Of a DNA stretch of 64,000 bases, positions 25,168 through 34,280 are shown one piece after another. Every line of letters begins with the position of its first letter. Positions within the stretch are counted from its first letter, which is position 1. This DNA is from an uncultured Parabacteroides sp. (GTDB lineage Bacteria; Bacteroidota; Bacteroidia; Bacteroidales; Tannerellaceae). The notes beneath the pieces were generated by a model. That model saw only the letters and a list, made by a program, of their open reading frames with translations. It did not search any database and was not told where the DNA came from. Both the position numbers and the translations under genes were made by a program. Location of the stretch: assembly GCF_947855115.1 (NCBI RefSeq), contig NZ_CANTZW010000001.1, positions 124,001 through 188,000 of the forward strand. The letters are read 5' to 3'.

Positions 25168-28100
25168 TTACTCTTTATTCTTGTTCATTATCAGATAAAC
25201 AATCGGGATGATGAACCCGTTTAAGAACGTAGACGTCAATAATCCCCCCAAGATCACCGTCGCCATCGGGCTTTGGATCTCGTTTCCGGGAAGATCGCCA
25301 TTCAACGCCAAGGGGATCAACGCCAAGGCAGAACTCAACGCCGTCATCAAGATCGGGTTCAAACGGTCCAAGGAGCCTTGTATCACAGACTCGCGCAATC
25401 CCATCCCCTCCCCACGCAACTGCGTATAGTGGCTGATCAGCAACATACCGTTTCGGGTAGCGATACCGAACAAGGAGATAAAACCGATAATCGCCGGGAT
25501 ACTGATCTCGCCGGAAGTAAGCCACAGGATAAACACGCCGCCGATCAAGGCCAACGGCAGGTTCAACAAGATCACGCCGCTCTCCTTCACGTCCTTGAAC
25601 TCATTATACAACAACATGAAGATCACCAGCAGCGACATAAGCGACGTAAGCAACAAGGTACGGCTTGCCGCCGCCTCGCTCTCGAACTGGCCACCGTACT
25701 CGATATGGTATCCCTCCGGCAAACGGATGCCGGCCTCTACCTTCTCCTGTATCTCATTGACCACGCCTCGCAAATCACGCTCCGACACATTGGCGCTGAT
25801 CACGATCTTACGTTGCACGTTCTCGCGGTTGATCGTATTCGGGCCGGTTACCGAGCGGATATCGGCCACGTAGCTCAGCGGCACTTTCTGCCCGGCGGCA
25901 TCGATCATCAGATTACTGATATCATCCATCGTGGCACGGCTGGAATCGGAGGTCTTCACGGTCAGGTCAAAGTTCTTGCCATCATCGTATACCTGGCTTA
26001 CGGCCTCTCCTCCCAACATCACGTTGATATATTCCTCGAACTCAGGCAAGGAGATACCATATTTGGCCAACAGCTCACGTTTCGGGGTAATCGTCAATTG
26101 CGGACGCTCGATCTGCTGCTCCACCTTCAGGTCTACCAACCCCGGGATCGTCTGGATAGCGGCCTTGATCTGGTTTCCGATCGTAAACATCAAGTTCAAG
26201 TCCGTACCAAACAACTTGATAGCGATATTCGCCTCCGTTCCGGAAAGCATAGCGTCGATACGGTGGGAAATCGGTTGCCCGATCTCGATATTAGCGCCGC
26301 TAATCGTAGATAACTTCTCGCGGACATCATTCATCACCTCGTACCGGCTACGGTCTCGCAATTCGAAAGGAGCCTCGATCTCGGATACATTCACGCCCAA
26401 GGCATGCTCGTCCAATTCCGCACGGCCGGTCTTCCGGGCTACCGTCTTTATCTCGGGCACTTGCAACAGCAACGCCTCCGCACGGCGCCCGATCTGATCC
26501 GACTCGTCCAAGGAAATCCCCGGAAGCGAGCTTACGTTGATCGTGAAGGAGCCTTCGTTGAACGGAGGCAAGAAACTACGTCCTAAGTTGAAGAAAATCA
26601 CCAAAGCTACCACGAACAAAGCGATCGTGGTTCCCACCACCCCTTTCCGGTACGTCAAGGCAAACTCCAAAGCACGCTTATACACCACCTTCAATTTCCT
26701 AGCGACCCAAGCCTCACGCAGCTCCTTCATTCCCGTAGCTTTCCGGTTCAGCAAATAACTGCAAAGTACCGGGGTCAGGGTAAGCGCTACCACCGTAGAG
26801 GCAAACAACGCCACGATAAAGGCGATACCCAGCGGAACCAACATACGGCCTTCCATGCCGCTCAGGAAGAACAAGGGCACGAAGCTCACCACGATAATCA
26901 AGGTAGAGTTCAGGATAGGCATACGCACCTCCCGGGAAGCGTCGTAGACCACCTCCAAGGTAGAGCGTTGCTGATCCGGAGGCAGGAGCCTGTTTTCCCG
27001 GATTCGTTTATACACGTTCTCCACGTCTACGATAGCGTCGTCTACCAAGGAACCGATAGCGATCGCCATACCGCCCAGGCTCATCGTGTTAATCGTCAAT
27101 CCCATATAATGCAATACGATGATAGAGACCAGCAAAGACAATGGTAACGCCACGAGCGAGATCACCGTCGTACGGATATTCATCAAGAACAGGAACAAGA
27201 CGATCACCACGAAGAAACTACCCTCGAACAAGCTCTTCTTTACATTATTGATAGAGTTGTCGATGAAATGGCTCTGACGGAATATATCGGTAGAGATCCG
27301 CACGTCTGCCGGCAGGTTCTTCCGCAAATCGACGACAATCTCGTCTAGCTTCTCCGTCAGTTTCTCCGTACTCGTATCCGGCTGTTTGGTCACGGTAATC
27401 AACACGGCAGGCTTCGTCCGCTCGGAAGCGGTTCCCAGCTTCGGGCTTTTACCGCCAATCTTGACCGTGGCGATATCGCCCAACGTAACCGGATACTCGT
27501 TCACGGTCTTCACCACGCCCTGGGCGATTTCCTCTACCTTCGGCGTAGATAAGATTCCCCGGATGATATACTCATTATCAAACTCGTACAATACACCGCC
27601 ATTGGCATTCCGGTTCATATTCCGGCAGACGTTCAACACCTCGTTCAGCCCCACGCCATAATGCTTCATGCGGGCCGGGTCCAGCAATATCTGGTATTCC
27701 TTGATATCACCACCGATCACGGCAACCTGCGCCACGCCACCCGTAGATAACAAACGGGGACGGATCGTCCAGTCGGCGATCGTACGCAAATCCAGCAAAG
27801 AGGTAGAATCGGCGGTCAAACCGAGGATCATCATCTCCCCCAAGATAGACGATTGCGGGCCCAACGTCGGTTTACCCACGTTCTCGGGAAGACTCTCGCC
27901 CAAGACAGAGAGTTTCTCCGACACGATCTGGCGAGCCCGGTAGATATCCGTTCCCCAATCAAACTCCACCCAAACCACGGAGAATCCGGTGGTAGACGAG
28001 GAACGTACACGCCGTACATCCATCGCACCGTTCACGGCGGTCTCCACAGGGAATGTCACCAAGCGTTCCACCTCCTCGGGAGCCATACCATTCGCCTCGG

Positions 28101-28251
28101 TCATGATCACGACCGTAGGGGCGTTCAAGTCCGGAAACACATCCACGTCCGTGTTAAACGCCGTGTACGTACCCCAGATCATCAGCAATAGCGCACAAAC
28201 CAAGATTACCAACCGGTTGTGCAACGAATAATAAATTATCTTATTCAGCAT
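25168..28251 (-). CDS. heavy-metal RND efflux pump (CusA/CzcA family)
   Basis: This 1027-residue inner-membrane protein has the RND pattern: a first helix at residues 14-33, a large periplasmic loop starting DVDVFPDLNAPTVVIMTEAN, and a helix block AIAIGSLVDDAIVDVENVYK with the acidic proton-relay residues. Two porter halves are present, and ATRNGMLLISHYTQL lies near 945. The heavy-metal class of RND pumps moves Cu/Ag or Zn/Co/Cd/Ni from the periplasm outward by proton antiport. The local His-rich adaptor points to a divalent or soft metal, but the ion is not settled by sequence. It sits between adaptor and TolC genes. Confidence 0.93.
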   Translation of the reverse strand: MLNKIIYYSLHNRLVILVCALLLMIWGTYTAFNTDVDVFPDLNAPTVVIMTEANGMAPEEVERLVTFPVETAVNGAMDVRRVRSSSTTGFSVVWVEFDWGTDIYRARQIVSEKLSVLGESLPENVGKPTLGPQSSILGEMMILGLTADSTSLLDLRTIADWTIRPRLLSTGGVAQVAVIGGDIKEYQILLDPARMKHYGVGLNEVLNVCRNMNRNANGGVLYEFDNEYIIRGILSTPKVEEIAQGVVKTVNEYPVTLGDIATVKIGGKSPKLGTASERTKPAVLITVTKQPDTSTEKLTEKLDEIVVDLRKNLPADVRISTDIFRQSHFIDNSINNVKKSLFEGSFFVVIVLFLFLMNIRTTVISLVALPLSLLVSIIVLHYMGLTINTMSLGGMAIAIGSLVDDAIVDVENVYKRIRENRLLPPDQQRSTLEVVYDASREVRMPILNSTLIIVVSFVPLFFLSGMEGRMLVPLGIAFIVALFASTVVALTLTPVLCSYLLNRKATGMKELREAWVARKLKVVYKRALEFALTYRKGVVGTTIALFVVALVIFFNLGRSFLPPFNEGSFTINVSSLPGISLDESDQIGRRAEALLLQVPEIKTVARKTGRAELDEHALGVNVSEIEAPFELRDRSRYEVMNDVREKLSTISGANIEIGQPISHRIDAMLSGTEANIAIKLFGTDLNLMFTIGNQIKAAIQTIPGLVDLKVEQQIERPQLTITPKRELLAKYGISLPEFEEYINVMLGGEAVSQVYDDGKNFDLTVKTSDSSRATMDDISNLMIDAAGQKVPLSYVADIRSVTGPNTINRENVQRKIVISANVSERDLRGVVNEIQEKVEAGIRLPEGYHIEYGGQFESEAAASRTLLLTSLMSLLVIFMLLYNEFKDVKESGVILLNLPLALIGGVFILWLTSGEISIPAIIGFISLFGIATRNGMLLISHYTQLRGEGMGLRESVIQGSLDRLNPILMTALSSALALIPLALNGDLPGNEIQSPMATVILGGLLTSTFLNGFIIPIVYLIMNKNKE

Positions 28252-28266
28252 GAAACGTCCCTCCTA

Positions 28267-29517
28267 TTAATGGTGGTGTGTATGAGCCGGTATCGCATTA
28301 GAGGCAGAAGACAGCTTGATCTGGTAAGCGCCACGGGTCACGACCTCATCGCCCGGTTTCAAGCCGGAAAGGATCTGCACCTCCGAGCCGTTATTCGCTC
28401 CCAACGTCACCCATTGCTTCTTATAGCCTTCCTCGTCCAAGCGGATAAACACCGAGTAAATACCCTGCTCCTCGATAAGAGCGGAGACAGGCACGCTCAG
28501 GACATTCTCCATCGGCTTCGTCAGTAAAAAGATCTCGACGAAAGAACCGGGGATGATGGCGCCCTTGTTATCGAACTCGAAAGTCACCGGCACATAGAAA
28601 GAATTCATGTCGGAAGCTTTGCCATAAGACAACAACCGCCCGCGCAAATCAGACAGTTTGTAAAGAGTGTTATCATACGGAGTCTTGAAATTAGCGGTCT
28701 GGATCATGGGGAGATCGTTGTAATACTTCTCGGACACGTCCGCACGCAACACCAACCGGTTATTCTGGGAGATCGTAGCCAAAGGCTGGCCTACAGAGAC
28801 ATAATCCCCTTCTTTCACTTGGATGTTCTTCAAATAACCGTTCAAGGGAGCGAGTACGGAGACACCTTTCGCCGTCTGTTTTCCCGCTACCGCCTCATAA
28901 GCGACCTTGGCGTTCTCGTAATTCAAGCGGGCCTGCTCGAAATCCTTGGCTGATACGATCTTATCGCCTACCAAGGCTTGCATACGCTCATATTCCTTTT
29001 TCGCTGTCTCATAAGCGAATCTCGCTCTTGCTGCCACGTCACCATCCGAGAGCGCGTTGGAGGCGATGCTCAACACGGCTTGCCCCTTACGTACCGCCGT
29101 ACCATCCACGAACGGTAAGCTTCCGAACGAGATCACGCCGGGAATGGTAGCGACAATCACGGATTCCTCTCCTTGTGCCGCCACAATCCGTCCGCTCGTC
29201 TTAATCACGTCTGTAAAAGGAGCGGGATTGACCGTCATGGTCTGCAATCCTACCGCCTCGGCCATGGCCTTCTTGAAGACAATCTCGCCGGGATGGGTAC
29301 CGCCGGCCTCATGTTCGTGATCGTGACCTTCGTGATCATGGCCTTCATGGTCGTGGCCTTCATGATCATGTCCTTCGTGGTCGTGATCGTGATCGTGCTC
29401 ATGGTCGTGAGCCTCTAATTCATGATTATGCTCATCGTGTCCGGCATGCGACGCATTTCCCGCACAACCGGCAAACAAGTAAGCGCACATCGCACCTACT
29501 AAATATACTTTCTTCAT
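28267..29517 (-). CDS. RND periplasmic adaptor with a His-rich N-terminal metal-binding tract
   Basis: The start is set at 29517 (416 residues): MKKVYLVGAMCAYLFAGC gives a lipobox with Cys18, and the upstream frame is not protein-like. Residues 24-70 hold a run of HDHE and GHDHE repeats, then the HlyD-type barrel-sandwich adaptor (SVLAPLNGYLKNIQVKEGDY near 195; VITRGAYQI-like end). It bridges the RND pump and the TolC-like channel. The His/Asp/Glu tract probably binds metal ions and hands them to the pump. At DNA level the tract is a set of 15-bp repeats (about 29340-29400), so its length may vary between strains. Confidence 0.92.
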   Translation of the reverse strand: MKKVYLVGAMCAYLFAGCAGNASHAGHDEHNHELEAHDHEHDHDHDHEGHDHEGHDHEGHDHEGHDHEHEAGGTHPGEIVFKKAMAEAVGLQTMTVNPAPFTDVIKTSGRIVAAQGEESVIVATIPGVISFGSLPFVDGTAVRKGQAVLSIASNALSDGDVAARARFAYETAKKEYERMQALVGDKIVSAKDFEQARLNYENAKVAYEAVAGKQTAKGVSVLAPLNGYLKNIQVKEGDYVSVGQPLATISQNNRLVLRADVSEKYYNDLPMIQTANFKTPYDNTLYKLSDLRGRLLSYGKASDMNSFYVPVTFEFDNKGAIIPGSFVEIFLLTKPMENVLSVPVSALIEEQGIYSVFIRLDEEGYKKQWVTLGANNGSEVQILSGLKPGDEVVTRGAYQIKLSSASNAIPAHTHHH

Positions 29518-29600
29518 TGTGTAAAAAATCTTGATATCGTTAATAATAAACAGATAGGGGGAGCAAACCTGTCCTCCACCCACTCTCACAAAATAAGATA

Positions 29601-29993
29601 TCAAGACATAGGAGGCGCACGGAGTCCGGAGGCACTCACTATCCAAGTGTCGTGCAATGACTCTATGTATAGGGCGTTCTCACGCTCAAGAAGCTGTCCG
29701 CAAAACGCCGGTTCAGGAGGATAAATGTAATCGAAAAGAACAAGTAAGGGCATCAGGTGTATATCCGTATCCCCATCCGTGAAGTGAGAAACGGATGTGT
29801 TGAAATAGGCCAGGTTATGCCCGTCGCAGCCGCAATCATGCGTATCGGCACTTTTATCGCCGTTCGCTTGCTCCGCGGTCAAGGATTGATAGCAGGGCAT
29901 CCCGTCCCGGTGGTGATGGTGAGGGATAACCACAGAAAGCAATGCCAAGATGCCGGCCATCAGCACCACGTACTGTATAATCCTCTGTTTCAT
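29601..29993 (-). CDS. small His-rich membrane-anchored protein of the metal efflux operon
   Basis: The start at 29993 (130 residues) is preferred to 30005, because a -7 box TATCTTTG (30010-30017) puts the transcript start near 30003. One hydrophobic helix (IIQYVVLMAGILALLSVVIP) is followed by HHHH and by DTHDCGCDGHN, candidate metal ligands. It resembles small Bacteroidales proteins (possibly DUF6769) found at the head of metal efflux operons. It may sense or bind periplasmic metal. The gap to the adaptor gene is 83 bp. Confidence 0.65.
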   Translation of the reverse strand: MKQRIIQYVVLMAGILALLSVVIPHHHHRDGMPCYQSLTAEQANGDKSADTHDCGCDGHNLAYFNTSVSHFTDGDTDIHLMPLLVLFDYIYPPEPAFCGQLLERENALYIESLHDTWIVSASGLRAPPMS

Positions 29994-30156
29994 TTTCTCA
30001 CGCATGGGACAAAGATACGAAAGAAAATCCGGAAAATATCATACTGTCTCATATTTCAATACAAAACCTATGATTTTCCCGTATCGAGAAACGAGAGTCG
30101 AGGATCGAACCTAAAGGATACCGCTCCCTTATTCCCAATCCCCGACCCTTGATTTT

Positions 30157-30927
30157 TTACTTATTCAGTTTCTCGCAGATCAATTCCGCGGCTTTCTTTC
30201 CGCTCATCAGCATACCGCCAAAGATCGGTCCCATACGGAAACTACCGCTCACGCCATTGGCAGCCATACCGGAAACGAATAATCCGGGGTAGATCTCTTT
30301 CGTGTTCTCCACCGTTGTCTGCTCACCCAGCTCCACGTTCAAGGAACGCTCGCCGATCACGCCTCCTGTCGGCGTATTCAACCGGATATCATTCTTACGG
30401 GCTACCACACGGGCGATCTCGCAATCATGCCCCGTACCTTCCAAAACAGCTTTCGCCATGATCGTCAGCGGGTCTACGTGCATCCCCTCGCGGATCACCG
30501 GAGCCCAGTTCACTACCACACCGGCTACGGCATCGTTATGGAACACCACGTCTTCTACCGAATAGCAGTTGAAGATCGTAGCGCCTGCCTTCGTCGCCTG
30601 ATAAATCAAAGCGGAAGTAGTATGTACCGAATCCATGATATACGTGCCATTAGCGCCTTCCTTATAGCTCACGCCCAATTCCTTGATGATCGGCATGGCC
30701 TCTTCCTGCACCACGATATCGTTGAACATCATGGCACCGCCCCACATACCTCCACCGGGAGCCAGCTTACGATCAAACAACGCCACTTTCTTACCGGCTT
30801 TCGCCAAGAAATAAGCGGCCACGATACCGGAAGGTCCTCCTCCCACGATCGCTACATCCACAGACAAATTACTCTTCAACTTCTCGAAGTAAGAGTCAAT
30901 GATTCCACTTGAAACAATCTGTTCCAT
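30157..30927 (-). CDS. thi4: Thi4-type thiazole synthase, His variant (sulfide-dependent)
   Basis: This 256-residue protein has an NAD-binding DVAIVGGGPSGIVAAYFLAK near residues 25-44 and Thi4 blocks GGGMWGGAMMFND and SGMAANGVSGSFRMGPIFGG. It builds the thiazole half of thiamin from NAD, glycine and sulfur. In yeast Thi4 the Cys before MDP gives up its own sulfur and the enzyme works once. Here the matching residue is His (GMHVDPLT), as in archaeal enzymes that use free sulfide catalytically. A TPP riboswitch lies in the leader, confirming the pathway. No other thiamin gene is adjacent. Confidence 0.92.
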   Translation of the reverse strand: MEQIVSSGIIDSYFEKLKSNLSVDVAIVGGGPSGIVAAYFLAKAGKKVALFDRKLAPGGGMWGGAMMFNDIVVQEEAMPIIKELGVSYKEGANGTYIMDSVHTTSALIYQATKAGATIFNCYSVEDVVFHNDAVAGVVVNWAPVIREGMHVDPLTIMAKAVLEGTGHDCEIARVVARKNDIRLNTPTGGVIGERSLNVELGEQTTVENTKEIYPGLFVSGMAANGVSGSFRMGPIFGGMLMSGKKAAELICEKLNK

Positions 30928-31002
30928 CTTGATAACTAATTAAAGTTTAAACATCAGGGAGCACATAGAGGTTACGCCCCCTTTATTTCCTAGTTCTACC
31001 TT

Positions 31003-31080
31003 ATTTTCCCTTCGCCGGCATTATCCGGATCAGGTTCGATGGGTATAATCTCAGCCTGTACGATCCAGGCACCCCTATGT
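31003..31080 (-). ncRNA. TPP riboswitch (THI element)
   Basis: The minus strand reads AGGGGTGCC, then GGCTGAGAT, ATACCC, GAACCTGATC, GGATAATGCCGGCG and AGGGAA in order, the full THI-box core. It lies about 75 bases upstream of the thi4 ATG. A -7 box TACATTTG at 31094-31101 (minus) sits just upstream, so the leader is about 160 bases. Downstream CCTCTATGTG (30961-30971) can pair with CACATAGGGG at the 5' edge of the aptamer. Confidence 0.95.
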
Positions 31081-31093
31081 GAAAAGTCGGGGA

Positions 31094-31101
31094 CAAATGT
31101 A
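31094..31101 (-). promoter_or_regulatory. -7 box of the thi4 transcript
   Basis: TACATTTG on the minus strand fits TAnnTTTG and lies 14 bases upstream of the riboswitch core. No clear TTTG -33 box was found at the right spacing. Confidence 0.5.
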
Positions 31102-31115
31102 CAAAAAAAATCCAA

Positions 31116-31640
31116 TCAGTCATCTTCCGACCAGTCATCAGACAAGCCAAACTCTTTATCCCGGAATAATTCCGCCAACCCCGAGATTTGCTTGAACCGG
31201 AGCAACTCATTCTTATCCATCCCGATATTACGCATGATCCACTGATCAGACATCCCGGATTTGACCAATTCCGCGACGATCTCCGTCATAAGCTCCAGGT
31301 TGTGCATCCCCCTAGCCCTGTTATGCCGGATGGTTGAAGCCATCCGGTTCGAGATGTCTTTCTCTATCACCGTCACCGGCAGCAACCCCTTCTCACGCTC
31401 ATAAATCCTTTGAGATCGCTTCATGACCAGATAACGGTGGAATCCATCCACGATCTCATATAAATCATCTTCTTCCAGATAATAACAGACGCAAGGCATC
31501 GTATAGCCATCTTCCCAGATAGAAAGTTCCAATAATTGCATTTCCGGAGGAGCCATGATATTCGGGTTATAACTGTTGGCCACGATCTTTTCTATAGGTA
31601 CGGCACGAACACCATATGCCGGACTAATAAAGTTCCCCAT
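31116..31640 (-). CDS. ParB/sulfiredoxin-fold protein (IbrB-like)
   Basis: This 174-residue protein has a ParB N-terminal-like domain: VPIEKIVANSYNPNIMAP near residues 13-30 and LYEIVDGFHRYLVMKR near 59-75, where G-F-H-R is the family's active-site-like GxxR. NRARGMHNLELMTEIVAELV near 108-127 is a DNA-binding-like helical part. Its start overlaps the PAPS-reductase-like gene by 17 bp. Pairs of these two families are known as IbrB and IbrA in E. coli, where they affect expression of prophage genes. ParB-fold enzymes can be CTPases or nucleases, and the activity here is unknown. Confidence 0.78.
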   Translation of the reverse strand: MGNFISPAYGVRAVPIEKIVANSYNPNIMAPPEMQLLELSIWEDGYTMPCVCYYLEEDDLYEIVDGFHRYLVMKRSQRIYEREKGLLPVTVIEKDISNRMASTIRHNRARGMHNLELMTEIVAELVKSGMSDQWIMRNIGMDKNELLRFKQISGLAELFRDKEFGLSDDWSEDD

Positions 31641-32925
31641 GCTTATAAAAATTATATTTGTCCATCACATCTTTTCTCATATCCCTCTCTCGTTTTGTCT
31701 GGGAAAAGCCCATGTACTTACACGTATGGTCGTTTTTCAGGATACAAACGCACATACGTTTGTAAGTGGGTATCTCCTTGAACTCCGGGATATCGATATC
31801 ATCGATATATTCCATCCGTACAGGCTTCTTATCCGTACGGTAAGCGGAGCTCTCTTCCACGATGATAGGGATATTAGCCGCCCGCAACTTAGCGATCGTC
31901 TCCTCGCCCAGGCACCCCCCCTTCTCTCTCCAGAATTTACGGCTGACTTTTAGCTTATTCAAATAATTCTCACGAGTTTCCTTGGGCAATGTATCCAAGA
32001 GAAAATACATGTATTTCTCCCAAGAGAACCCGGACGGACACTTGACAGCCCTCCAGCCCATAGCGGAGGTATTCCCATATATACCGGCGAAACCGACACC
32101 GTTTACACGCCCAACCATCCGTCCCCACATATCGGGATCGATAACCTTGTAAATAGACAGGGTGGATATCGCCTGGGATATAAACGGGCTCGCCACACGT
32201 TGCTTCGACAAGGGAACCCCGGCTTGATAATACAAATCATATAAATGATTATATCGCCAGCCAAACTTTCCGTTAGCGACCCAGATATCCTGAGTTTTCC
32301 AATCGTAAATCGGATATGCGTTATATATAGAGTAATTGATCCGGCGAGTCCATTTATAACTAGCCAGTTTCCTGTAGTTCTTATCACTATGTATCGCCCG
32401 CCACCTATTAAAGCTCTCTTGGGTACGAATTCCCACGAGGCAACAGATACGCCGCCCTTTCTTGCGCCGGTACAACCAGAAAGGAAACATGTTCTGAAAA
32501 TCATAATCCCACATGTCTTCCTTGAAAAATTCAAAGTCTTTCGCCCGGAGGCACGAATGAGGCATCTCCCGGACCCAGATATCCCGATACTCCTCGCTCC
32601 AAGGCCTCCAATACTGTTGAAACATAGATGTACACGTCGGAACCTTGAAAGGGATGCAGCAATGGTAAACATCAAGGATATCGGAGTTGGCGGCACAAAT
32701 CTTTTCCACATACTCGGTCGTCTGACTGTATTGAACCTCATAATCCATATGAAACACCCCCAGCCTTCGTTCCGGGGCGTATCTCCGGATATAATCCATG
32801 CACAAATTCAGCAACACACCACTATCCTTACCGCCGGAAAAGGAGACGTATACATAATCGAAATAATCAAAAATAATCTTCAACCTCTTCACCGTCGCCT
32901 CGTACACATCCATTCTTCGTATCAT
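31624..32925 (-). CDS. PAPS-reductase-like PP-loop protein, DUF3440 (IbrA-like)
   Basis: This 433-residue protein has the PP-loop YVSFSGGKDSGVLLNL (residues about 25-40) and a REMPHSCLRAKDFEFF block. CCLVGIRTQES follows, then the DUF3440 C-terminal part with several Cys (CVCILKNDHTCKYMGF). PP-loop enzymes adenylate a substrate. This subfamily is not a sulfate-assimilation reductase. It overlaps the IbrB-like gene by 17 bp and the GNAT-like gene by 4 bp, a tightly coupled three-gene unit. The unit may modify a nucleic acid or protein, by analogy with DndC (phosphorothioation), but no Dnd partners are present. Confidence 0.82.
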   Translation of the reverse strand: MIRRMDVYEATVKRLKIIFDYFDYVYVSFSGGKDSGVLLNLCMDYIRRYAPERRLGVFHMDYEVQYSQTTEYVEKICAANSDILDVYHCCIPFKVPTCTSMFQQYWRPWSEEYRDIWVREMPHSCLRAKDFEFFKEDMWDYDFQNMFPFWLYRRKKGRRICCLVGIRTQESFNRWRAIHSDKNYRKLASYKWTRRINYSIYNAYPIYDWKTQDIWVANGKFGWRYNHLYDLYYQAGVPLSKQRVASPFISQAISTLSIYKVIDPDMWGRMVGRVNGVGFAGIYGNTSAMGWRAVKCPSGFSWEKYMYFLLDTLPKETRENYLNKLKVSRKFWREKGGCLGEETIAKLRAANIPIIVEESSAYRTDKKPVRMEYIDDIDIPEFKEIPTYKRMCVCILKNDHTCKYMGFSQTKRERDMRKDVMDKYNFYKHGELY

Positions 32926-33335
32926 GACTCTACCTCCGGCGAATAATGCATTTTATCATAGTTCTTCCACTCGACACATGTCTGGAACCTTTTTTGGGCA
33001 AATACCTTTACATGGCGTTTATGCACTACGGCCATAAGAGAAGACAGAGACGAAAAATCCTTAATGACTTCCTCCAGAAGCTCACCCAATACCAAAGGGT
33101 TGTCGCCGCTTACAAAATAATTATCTATAGAAGAATAAGAATATCCTTTTTTCACTGGCATAAAACCGACCACAGTCGTTTCATGAAGGGCTACATACCA
33201 AACGTGGCTACGGGATGTCTTAAAGGGATAATTGTTATTCTGTCGCAAAATGGCCGGATTCATGACCAAAGGCGCGACAAGCTCATACAACAATTTGTCC
33301 GTTCCCTGCAATGTCATAATTTTCATGGTCTGCAC
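32922..33335 (-). CDS. GNAT-like protein, first gene of the IbrAB-type operon
   Basis: This 137-residue protein has a core SHVWYVALHETTVVGFMPVK near residues 43-62, which looks like the GNAT beta4-beta5 region. LLEEVIKDFSSLSSLMAVVHKRHVKVFAQKRF near 85-116 fits the acetyl-CoA-binding helix and the following strand. The R/Q-x-x-G-x-G/A loop is not clearly conserved, so catalytic activity is doubtful. Its stop overlaps the PP-loop gene start by 4 bp. It probably supplies a third function to that pair. No signal peptide is present. Confidence 0.6.
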   Translation of the reverse strand: MQTMKIMTLQGTDKLLYELVAPLVMNPAILRQNNNYPFKTSRSHVWYVALHETTVVGFMPVKKGYSYSSIDNYFVSGDNPLVLGELLEEVIKDFSSLSSLMAVVHKRHVKVFAQKRFQTCVEWKNYDKMHYSPEVES

Positions 33336-33495
33336 TCAATAATATTACCATGCAAATTTAGACATTAAATGTAGATACCGTAGCCACAAAAACACAAAAA
33401 TATAATTTCCCTTGTTTATATTCCGCTATTCGCGGTATCCGTACCCCCACGGATACAGCCCGTAAATATCGAACAACAAAGCAGGAAGACAAGGG

Positions 33496-34137
33496 TTAGC
33501 GAGGCAAACGCTTGCTTAACCTACGCTCTATAAAGCCTTTCATAAATTCCACGGTCTCGTCGATCCCCAGCACAGATACATCAATCGAGAAATTATACGA
33601 GGAAGCCATCCCCCACGTCTTATTCGTATAATAATTATAATAGGCGGCACGAGATTTATCCGTTTTCTCCATCATGTTCCTCGCCTCTTCCACTGTCACG
33701 CCCTGCCTTTCCACGATCTTCTGTACCCGGCTCTCCACCGAGCTGTGGATAAAGAAACTCAAGCACGCCGGATCATCCCGGAGGATATAGTCGGCACAAC
33801 GCCCTACCAACACGCACGACTCGGTCTCCGCCAGTTTGCGGATAGCGTCGCTCTGTATCTTGAAAAGACCGTCATTAGACAAGATATCGTGATAAGGCGT
33901 AAACATTCCTCCCATAAAAGAAGAGTATCCCATCGTAAAAGCATACGATAAACCACTGGAAGCACGCTCGTCCGCACGCTCGAAAACATCCTCGCATAAC
34001 CCGCTTTCACGGGCCGCTACCGAAATCAGCTCCTTATCATAGTAACCGATACACAACTCCTTCGCCAGACGTTGGCCTATCTCGCGGCCGCCACTCCCGA
34101 ACTGGCGGCCTATCGTCAATATAATTCTATTATCCAT
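33496..34137 (-). CDS. cytidylate kinase-like family protein
   Basis: The start is set at 34137 (213 residues), where family homology begins MDNRIILTIGRQFGSGGREIGQR. The P-loop is GRQFGSGGREIG, a form typical of cytidylate-kinase-like proteins of gut bacteria, lacking the standard GK[ST]. The second region VLVGRCADYILRDDPACLSFFIHSSVESRVQ resembles the NMP-kinase core. It may be a nucleoside-monophosphate kinase, but these paralogues (Cmk2-like) are distinct from housekeeping Cmk. It is divergent from the hybrid kinase gene. -7-like boxes TACGTTTG and TAATTTTG lie at 34165-34172 and 34173-34180 (minus). Confidence 0.8.
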   Translation of the reverse strand: MDNRIILTIGRQFGSGGREIGQRLAKELCIGYYDKELISVAARESGLCEDVFERADERASSGLSYAFTMGYSSFMGGMFTPYHDILSNDGLFKIQSDAIRKLAETESCVLVGRCADYILRDDPACLSFFIHSSVESRVQKIVERQGVTVEEARNMMEKTDKSRAAYYNYYTNKTWGMASSYNFSIDVSVLGIDETVEFMKGFIERRLSKRLPR

Positions 34138-34280
34138 CGATCTCAAGTTTGATTCAACCATCCACAAACGTACAAAATTATTTTTAAAGCTACGGCAATA
34201 ATATAATAAACACCCAAACAAAAAAATCAAAGTTTATACTTACATTTGTTTTCGAATAAAATCAGTACATTCAAATTATC

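Noticed and set aside
25273..26313. 346-codon ORF on the + strand
   Set aside because: It is the shadow of the RND pump gene; the pump is unambiguous.
29518..29646. N-terminal extension of the RND adaptor
   Set aside because: The Met at 29517 begins a good lipoprotein signal; the extension would hide it and overlaps the upstream gene.
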